Assembly: GCA_026122225.1 (NCBI GenBank) | Contig: JANEZZ010000987.1 | Location: forward strand, 62,001 to 126,000 | Direction of reading: 5' to 3' | Source: Heloderma charlesbogerti | Lineage: Eukaryota; Chordata; Lepidosauria; Squamata; Helodermatidae | DNA: 64,000 nt | Part shown: positions 56,907 to 64,000 of the stretch, in pieces | How the letters are laid out: each line of letters starts with the position of its first letter | How positions within the stretch are numbered: position 1 is the first letter of the stretch | Made by a program: the position numbers and the translations under genes | Notes under the pieces: model-generated | The model's input: the letters and a program-made list of their open reading frames with translations, nothing else | Told to the model about the DNA's origin: nothing | Database searches by the model: none

Positions 56907-57941
56907 TATTTAACGATTGCCCCTAATTGCACTACCGATTTGTTTACACAATCAGTGTCTAAAAGAGCAGCATGAAGGCAAAAATCTTCCAAACAGCTTT
57001 TGAACAGGAATGTCTTTAATCTACATTAGTGATTATGATGAAACATCTGAAAATGGGGAGATAAATTAACACATGTTTGAGAAAGATCTATATCCCGTTC
57101 TTTGAAAAATCTGTAACAAAAACTCATCCCTTCACTATACTTTAACCTACCAGAGTTGTTTGAACCACTTCGTGGTTAAATTGTTTTAATGAATCCACAG
57201 TAATTTGATTAATCCAGAATTTATAAAAGCAGGGATATAAAATATAGGGCTATATGAATATGGACATTCCCACAAGCATAAATTGAGAGAATGGGAAAAA
57301 TATACTCTATGATCCTTCCTGTTTTAACTATTTAGTATGACCAGACATGTGGTAAAGTTCATTACGATGTAGCTTGAGATCACGTCTAAATCTCCTCCCA
57401 CCAAAATCCTTATTTCCATGCCCTTCACATACATTAATGCAGATTACTCTGTTAGGCATGGACCCAAGAATAGCTTTTATTTTTGATTAAGTAATCTGTG
57501 ATCTTAAAAAATATGATCTTGAAAGTTTCCTCCTAGAAATGTTTAAACCGGAAAGCTCAGATATGCTGGAGACTTCCCAACTTCATATTCACATACAATT
57601 TGTAAAGTTCAAAATCTTTCCATTCAGTTTTCAGGCAGGGCTCATTTTCTCTTTGCAAGTGATCCTCAAATTCATTACAGTCTCACTGCAAATGTGACTG
57701 TAATCGTCCCTCACTGGTTCTGCTAGGCAGCTCATTTCTCCCTGGAGCTTCCCACAGCTACCTAGTTAGATTAACTTGCATCCTATAAGTCTCTAAGGCC
57801 TTTTCCCGTACCTGTAAGTGCGCAACTACAGCAGCCCTCGTCTCCCAAATATCATTATATAACGTAACTATTCTTTCCCCCAAACATTTTAAAATGCTGG
57901 TAACTACAAGGGAAATACTGTTTCAGCTGGAGCGTGTGTGT
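56907..57941. other. Unassigned DNA
   Basis: No gene or recognised repeat. Confidence 0.5.
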
Positions 57942-58080
57942 GCTATTTTTGATGTTATGCTTTTTTATGGCTTTATGTCTTATTTTATATTTAAATTGTT
58001 TTTATACTTATGTATTGTAAACCACCTAGACCTTTATGTAATGGGGCAGCGTACATATGCTGTTAGTAAACAAACACATA
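57942..58080 (+). mobile_element. Old L2-like LINE 3' end
   Basis: A TTTTATATTTAAATTGTTTT UTR followed by GTAAACCACCTAGACC and GGGGCAGCGTACATATG, with an AAACAAACA tail, matches the order of L2 3' ends. Confidence 0.6.
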
Positions 58081-58542
58081 CTGTTGTTGATAGTTCACTA
58101 GGCGGCTACCTGCATTTTTAGCTCCCGCTTACAGCCAGGCCGCATGGCATGGTGCTTACGGTGCTGGCAAGTGCAGGTGCTTATTCTGCTCCAGTTCTTC
58201 CAATATTACAGCTGAACTAGCTGAAACATTGGGAGAGATGCCTACTACAGACAAATTCCATATGAAACCTGGATTGGATCGGTTCCAGCAGCAACTCTGC
58301 TGGAAGAATTATCAATATGGTGTTGAGCTAAGGCTGTCTTAATATTTGGCACAGGCTCCTTAATGTCATGGTCTAATGTGATGCTCTAATAGTTAAATAT
58401 AGGAAATTACATTGTCATTTAAGTGGGTGTTACCTAACGTAAGCTGAAACCCATGGAGAAAATAAAGCATGCTACCTTGTACAGATATGCACCAGGTTTG
58501 TAGGACATCATGGTCACTGCTGTGAGACAGGGTACTGAACTA
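58081..58542. other. Unassigned DNA
   Basis: No gene or recognised repeat. Confidence 0.5.
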
Positions 58543-58803
58543 TTATTATTTATTACATTTTTATCCTGCTCTACCACCAAGGAACTTAGGGCAGTATACA
58601 ACATCTGTGTCACTCTCTCTGTGTCTGTCTCTCCTTCAGCCAAAATTCCTAACCGGTGGATTATCCTAGCAACAATCCCATTAGGTAGGCAAGGCTGAGG
58701 TTGAGAGCGGCTGGGCCAAGGTCACGATGTAAGCTTTGCAGCCAAGTGGAGATTTGAATCAGGATCCCTCCAGTTTAAGTTCAATGCTGTAGCCGCTACA
58801 GCA
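58543..58803 (-). mobile_element. MIR/CORE-like SINE (decayed)
   Basis: On the minus strand a tRNA-like head with a degenerate box B (ATTCAAATCTCC) is followed by a CORE region (GTGACCTTGGCCCAGC). The tail ends in TAATAAATAATAATA. Same family as 35208. Confidence 0.68.
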
Positions 58804-59475
58804 TACTGGACTTAGATGGGCAAAAGGATCTTAGCTTAAGACAGAATAATTTGATATCAAACCACAAAGTAGAAAGACCCATTTGGCAACTCACATTCCT
58901 CCAAAGTACTGTAAACTGCAGTATGTTGAGAAGGCACTAACTATTATAGTTATACTGATCTCAATATATTGACTTTTCTCATAATTAGCAGATGGGAAAG
59001 TTCTGAAACTACAGAGTCACACAGAATCATAATTGTTATTTTTCATGTGGAGGCAGGAATTGTAGTAGATGTTCAGTTCATCCACTCTTATCCAAGGCCA
59101 TTACAAGAACCATCTAGTACTACAGCAAACACAGAAAGGGAGGGGGAGCATAAGATGCCTTTCCAGTTTCTACCCTCACAAAGGAAAAATGTGAAGCAAG
59201 GGGGAAAGAGAGCCCTTCTCAATGTACAAATCAGGTTTTATTCTGTCAGCAACCTTCAAAAAGTTCCACTGTTCAGCTTCTTCTTGAAAGAACACCTTTC
59301 CACTGCTCAAACCAAAATCAACCTGGTTTTTCAGTCTTCATCCTAGGCAGAGAAGCATGACTTTCATTGCAACATGCCTTGTACAAAAGACATCATAACA
59401 GCACATCAGTAACTATTATCAAACACCAAGCTCAGATAGGCTTGCATCATAGGACAACATAGCTCCTATGATTTA
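58804..59475. other. Unassigned DNA
   Basis: No gene or recognised repeat. Confidence 0.5.
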
Positions 59476-61121
59476 CAGTGCCTTGCATAATTATTCATCC
59501 TCCCTTTGACTTTTCCACATTTGGTTGTGTTACAACCTGGAATTAAAAGGGATTTAATTTTTACCATTTCATTTACACAACATACTTAACAGTTTGAGGG
59601 TGCAAAACTTTTTTTTTTACTGTGGCACAAAAGTTAATTAAACAAAAACAAAGTGGCATTTGTTGGCTGCATAAGTATTCACCCCAGAGTCAATACTTGG
59701 TGGAAGCACCTTTGGTAGCAATTACAGCTCTGAGTCTTTGGGGGTAAGTCTCTACCAGCTTTGTGTATCTGGATCCTGCCATTTTTGCCCATTCTTCTTG
59801 GCAAAATTGCTCAAGCTCTATCAGGTTGGATGGGGACGGTTGGTGAATAGCAATTTTCAAGTCTTGCCACAGATTCTCAATCCACTTGTGGTCTGGGCCA
59901 TTCTAAGACATTCAGGTTCTTGTTTTTAAACCACTCCAGTGTAACTCTGTGTGTTTAGGGCCATTGTTCTGCTGGAAGGTGAACCTCCACACCAGTCACA
60001 GGTCCCTGACAGACTGAAACAGGTTTTCCTCTTGAATTGCCCTGTATTTGGCTCCATCCATCTTGCCCTCAATACTGACCAGTTTCCCAGTCCCTGCTGA
60101 AGAAAAGTATCCCCACAACATGATGCTGCCCCCACTGTGCTTCACCATGAGGATGGTATTCTCAGGGCAATGAGCACTGTTGGCTTTGTGCCACACATAG
60201 CATTTTGCAGTAAGGCCAAAAAGTCCAATTTTGGTCTCATCAGACCAGAGAACGTTTAGGTTTGGTCTCATCAGACCAGAAAACCCTTTTCTACATTTGC
60301 TGTGTCTCCCACATGCCTTTGGGCAAAATCCAAACAGGATTTGATATGGGTGTGTTATTTTTCCAGCAATGGCTTTCTTCTCGCCACTCTTCCATAAAGC
60401 CCAGTGTTGTGGTGCATCCGGGTGATAGTTGTCCCATGGACGGTTTCTCCCATCTCAGCTGAGGATCTCTCTAGCTCCTTCAGAGTTACCATTTGCCTCT
60501 TGGTTGCTTCTCTGACTAATGCCCTCCTTACCCTGTCACTGAGCTTTGGTGGACGGCCTCCTCTCGGCAGAGCCCCAGTTCTGCCATATCCTTTCCATTT
60601 TGTAATAATGGATTTAACGGTGCTCCAGGGGATGGTCATAGCTTGGGGTATATTTTTTATAACCCAACCCTAATTGGTGCTTCTCCAGAACTTTATCCTG
60701 GACTTGTTTTAATAGCTCCTTGGTCTTCATGATACTGTTTGTTTAGATATGCTCTCCAACAAACTCTGGGGCCTTCCAGAAACAGGTGTATTTAATCTGA
60801 GATCATGGGACACTTGAATTGCAAACAGGTGGGCTCCATTCAATTTATGTGGCTTCTGAGGGCAGTTGGTTACACAAGAGCTTATTTAAGGGTGTCATAG
60901 CAAAGGGGGTGAAAAATTATGCAATCCAGTCTTTTCAGTTTTTTATTTGTAAATTATTCTGTAAAATGTGTAGATTCCCCCCCACACACACTTCGACATT
61001 ATGGACTATTTCTGTGTAGATCAGTGACAAGAAATCCTAATTAAACCCATTTTAATTCCAGGTTGTAACACAACAAAATGTGGAAAAGTCAAAGAGGGGT
61101 GAATACTTCTGCAAGGCCCTG
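59476..61121 (-). mobile_element. Tc1-type DNA transposon, full length
   Basis: A 1646-bp element with inverted repeats of at least 70 bp (both begin CAGKGCCTTGCA and contain TTTGACTTTTCCACATTT, then TTGTGTTACAACCTGGAATT). TA flanks it at 59474-59475 and 61122-61123. The transposase lies on the minus strand. Confidence 0.93.
59690..60730 (-). pseudogene. Tc1-type transposase, frameshifted
   Basis: Runs from ATG at 60730 to TGA at 59690, about 347 codons, a normal Tc1 length. The N-terminal DNA-binding part has STVKSIITKWKGYGRTGALP and GRPPKLSDR. The first catalytic Asp is in [13 protein letters not shown]. The central [20 protein letters not shown] motif is present. The second catalytic Asp (family NDPKH) is Gly (NNGPKH), and the last region reads WIENLWQDLKIAI. 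A roughly 25-bp tandem duplication at 60236-60285 and several frameshifts break the frame. Inactive. Confidence 0.88.
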
Positions 61122-61123
61122 TA

Positions 61124-62044
61124 TCTAATGTTTCTTTAATATTGTAATACTTCTTTAGCATTTGACACTGTAAAAAACTGGAAGGCTTCTTTTACTGGTA
61201 ATAGTTTATTTGACATTAAATGCTCATTCCAAATTCAATATTCCATTTAGAAAGGCAATTAGTAATATCAGTGCAGTTATCAATCAAGATTTTGTACATC
61301 ATAGCAATCAATAATTTGTTCTCAACTCCTCCAATGGTCTTTTTAAAAAGGAAAATGTTTCTCAGAGTTCTTAGAACATAAGGTACTGCACATTGTCACG
61401 GCTGCTTCACCCATTACATTTTGTGAGTGTGAACACACACAATTTACATGCTAGAATTGTAAATGAAGGTGATAAACATGTTTTAAATGACATATATACC
61501 GATAAGGTTTTGTTCTTGTTAGTGGTTGGAAAGCAGGTTACTTTGGCATGATGCTCCCATTAATGCTTGTGGGCAAATCCTGACACTTTTGCCAAGGGAA
61601 ACATTTTTGTAGCAGCTAGTTTATTAGGAGTTTAAAAGTATTTTTACTGACTCATGACAGGGATTACGCTAAGGAGTTGACAGTCTCTCTCCCCTCTGTA
61701 AGGCAAGTCTATTAAGTAAAGGGTCAATGCTCCAAGATATGAGTCAGAGGTGTCTCCTAGCGGTGATACCTGTGCAGAATTAAGAAATATGCTATTGTTA
61801 GTGACGTGTTCCTTGTGCCTGATGCTTAACATCAGGATAATAAGGTTCTAGCAAAGTAAACCCTTGCCACCATGACATTGAGGGGAGAATCTGAGGGCTC
61901 AATATTTCTCTTATTAGTGCTCTCCAATGGGAGGGTGATTTGCCCAGGGGCCCTCAACACCTGTAGCCAATACTGCCTTCTCTGTCTGTTCTCCCAGTGC
62001 CACTATCTGTGGATGAGCAACTTCAAGGCCCCTGCTGTTCTTTC
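61124..62044. other. Unassigned DNA
   Basis: No gene or recognised repeat. Confidence 0.5.
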
Positions 62045-62045
62045 T

Positions 62046-62204
62046 TCATAGAATCATAGGGTTGGAAGGGGCCTACAAGACCATCGAGTCCAACCCACTG
62101 CTCAATGCAGGAAGCCTGATTCCCAGGCAGTCTCCCATCCAAGTACTAACTAGGGCTGACTCTGCTTATCTTCTGAGATCAGACAAGTTTGGGTGCATCC
62201 AGCT
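62046..62204 (-). mobile_element. 5S rRNA-derived SINE with CR1-like tail, copy 2
   Basis: Minus strand 62190-62123 matches the 3' half of 5S rRNA (TCTGATCTCAGAAGATAAGC, then TAGTACTTGGATGGGAGACT). 62122-62046 matches the CR1 3' end (GTTGGACTCGATGGTCTTGT) and ends TATGATTCTATGAAG. Same arrangement as 40351-40522. Confidence 0.82.
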
Positions 62205-62553
62205 TCTGAGGGAACTTTATCTTTAAACCAGACTTGGACTGGGCAGCCCTTCAAATAAATGATACATGTCTTCAGATGAAGAGATTGCCTTCTTTCTTTT
62301 CTTTTCCTTGCATTTGGGGCAAAGGTGTACTCTTTCTGCCCCTCCCCTGAAAAGACCTCAATTTCCCCTTCATAAAGGGATCAGCAGACTATAGGACCTG
62401 TTCTGCACTCCTAAGGCTCTGATTCACAAAGAATGCTACTTTTCCCATGGAAATATGCATAGATTTTTGAAATAGAGTACCAAAACCTGATCATGTGCTG
62501 ATGTGCTCAAAGATCCTGAAACAGCTACTGTTGGCAGAGTTTCAGAGGAAGCA
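62205..62553. other. Unassigned DNA
   Basis: No gene or recognised repeat. Confidence 0.5.
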
Positions 62554-62561
62554 CCTGGTTG

Positions 62562-63424
62562 TAGGGATGTACGAAAGGCACTTACCTTTCACGGATTATG
62601 TTGATGGCGGGGGGGGAGGCACTCCATCCCTCCCCCTGGAATCCTGGATGGGGGGGAGGTGCTCCATTCCTCCCCCCCCCCGGAATCCTGGCCAGCCGGC
62701 TGTGCTCCGCAGGCATTCTGCGGAGCCGCCGGCCAGCTCCGCCAGCAGCCAGACATCCGGCTGCTGGCAAGCAGGGACGCAAATGGCGGTGGCCATAGCC
62801 GCCACCGTTTGCGTCCCTGTATTCAGCCGTGATAGGCTACGTAAATGTTTTCGTAGCCTATCATGGCTGACTTAAAACAACAACAACAACAACAACGCGC
62901 ATACACAAATGGTTGTGTCCCTTATTTTGGCACGTCTTAGTCTACGTCAAGATTTACGTAGACTAAGATGGTGAAAATAAGGGGAACATAAATAGCGTAG
63001 CATCCATGCACTAAGACATGCCAAAATAAGGGACGCAAATGGCGGCGGCCATGGCCGCCGCCATTTGCATACATGCGTTGTTGTTGTTGTTTTAAGTCAG
63101 CCGTGATAGGCTATGTAAACATTTACATAGCCTATCACGGTTTTTTTTTAAACATAGCCATGATAGGCTACATAAATCTTTATGTAGCCTATCACTTTTT
63201 TTTTTTAAAACTGGAAATGGCGATGGCGGCAGCCGGTCAGAAGACTGGCCGCCGCCGCCAAACCGCCGCCGGAGACACCGCCACCAGGGAGATCTGCCCC
63301 AGGTAAGTCTCGTCCCGGGGGGTGGCGGGGGGGTGGCAGACCGTTCCGCCACCGATTTCGGTGGGTTGAATGCGCTGGCATTTGGCCTCCCCAAGATCCG
63401 TGGTGGAATTCTCTGACATCCCTA
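62562..63424 (-). mobile_element. Palindromic hAT-type element, copy D, with perfect 8-bp target duplication
   Basis: 863 bp, inverted relative to A-C: it begins TAGGGATGTACGAAAGGCAC (the right end of B/C) and ends with the complement of TAGGGATGTCAGAGAATTCC. CCTGGTTG flanks both sides (62554-62561, 63425-63432), the hAT signature. Two GC-rich units lie at 62607-62690. Hairpins: 62770-62818, 62826-62866, 62937-62967, 63035-63068 (34-bp perfect palindrome), 63101-63140 and 63158-63195. The inner spacers are (CAA)n at 62876-62896 and the complementary (GTT)n at 63076-63091. Confidence 0.9.
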
Positions 63425-63499
63425 CCTGGTTGAAACTGTGTCAAACTAAGATGGGTTCTGAAACCCCTTGCCTCTTGTTTTGCCATCTGTGCAGCTGGG

Positions 63500-64000
63500 G
63501 ACACTATATCACAAAGTGCCCCATGATATCCTGATGAGCAAACTAGCTCAAAGTGGGCTAGATGAAACAATGATCCGGTGGATCCACAGTTGGCTACAGA
63601 ATCAGACTCAAGGAGTGGTTATCAATGGGATCTCCTCAAACTGGGGAGAGGTAACGAGTGGGGTACTGCAGGGCTCAGTCCTGGGCCCAGTGCTCTTCAA
63701 CATTTGTATTAATGACTTGGAGGAGGAGGTGCAGAAAATGCTGATCAAATTTGAAGATCACACAAAATTGGGTGGGATAGCTAATACTTTGGAAGACAGA
63801 AATAAAATTCAAAGTGATCTCGATAGACTGGAGCGCTGGGCAGAAAACAACAGAATGACATTTAACAGGGATAAATGCCAAGTTCTGCACCTAGGAAAAA
63901 GAAACCAAATGCACAGTTACAAGATGGGGTTACATGGCTCCACAACACTACAAGCGAGAAGGATCTTGGAATTGTTGTAGATTACAAGCTGCATATGAGC
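63500..64000 (+). pseudogene. CR1 LINE reverse transcriptase fragment, runs off the window
   Basis: The plus-strand frame from about 63505 matches CR1 RT: KVPHDIL, GLDETMIRWIHSWLQNQTQG, VTSGVLQGSVLGPVLFNI (motif B), LDRLERWAENNRMTFNRDKC and VLHLGKRNQMHSY. The catalytic box, normally FADDTKLGG, reads FEDHTKLGG, so one catalytic Asp is lost. A frameshift follows near 63940. The copy is 5' truncated and continues beyond 64000. Confidence 0.9.

Overview
The window looks like intergenic or intronic DNA from a squamate reptile (lizard or snake). No host protein-coding gene, tRNA gene or complete rRNA gene could be recognised. Nearly everything identifiable is a transposable element. The squamate call rests on the combination seen here: several young BovB (RTE-clade) LINEs, a young L2-clade LINE whose tail carries a conserved inverted-repeat block followed by (ATTT)n, CR1 3' ends, 5S-rRNA-derived SINEs with CR1-like tails, tRNA-derived SINEs, and many short hAT/Harbinger-type MITEs. 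Species cannot be fixed from the sequence.

Layout. 1-1.03 kb: unassigned. 1.07-2.96 kb: a mariner-type transposon split by a palindromic hAT-type element (copy A). 5.04-5.94 kb: palindromic element copy B, then a CR1 3' end. 6.9-7.5 and 15.7-16.2 kb: two related solo LTRs. 11.56-12.27 kb: palindromic copy C. 16.5-19.25 kb: a long minus-strand L2 LINE, one stop codon short of an open frame. 21.0-24.2 kb: full-length but decayed BovB (minus) with a 37-bp target-site duplication. 25.4 and 27.3 kb: two AT-rich elements with the same ends as the palindromic family. 28.16-31.07 kb: a BovB with a 5' inversion (twin priming). 31-41 kb: mostly unassigned, with SINE, CR1 and MITE fragments. 41.2-44.5 kb: a full-length BovB with an uninterrupted 1055-codon ORF. 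48-50.4 kb: L2 tail, MITEs and a tRNA-SINE. 52.7-56.9 kb: full-length BovB split by an L2 insertion. 59.5-61.1 kb: full-length Tc1 transposon (decayed transposase). 62.05 kb: 5S-derived SINE. 62.56-63.42 kb: palindromic copy D. 63.5 kb to the end: CR1 reverse transcriptase fragment.

The strongest candidate for something undescribed is the palindromic family (copies A-D). It has hAT-like ends (TAGGGATG, 8-bp target duplication in copy D). Between GC-rich ends lies a chain of perfect or near-perfect hairpins built on a CTACGTAA core, and these hairpins pair across a larger palindrome, so it is a palindrome made of palindromes. The spacers between hairpins differ completely between copies (A-rich, G-run, CAA repeat), yet within each copy the left and right spacers stay complementary. 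That pattern implies one arm is copied from the other, or that the fold is selected.

The autonomous partners implied here are BovB, L2, CR1, Tc1 and mariner for their own copies, and an unseen hAT transposase for the TAGGGATG elements. Boundaries were read by eye and are good to a few bases where target-site duplications are given, and to tens of bases elsewhere.
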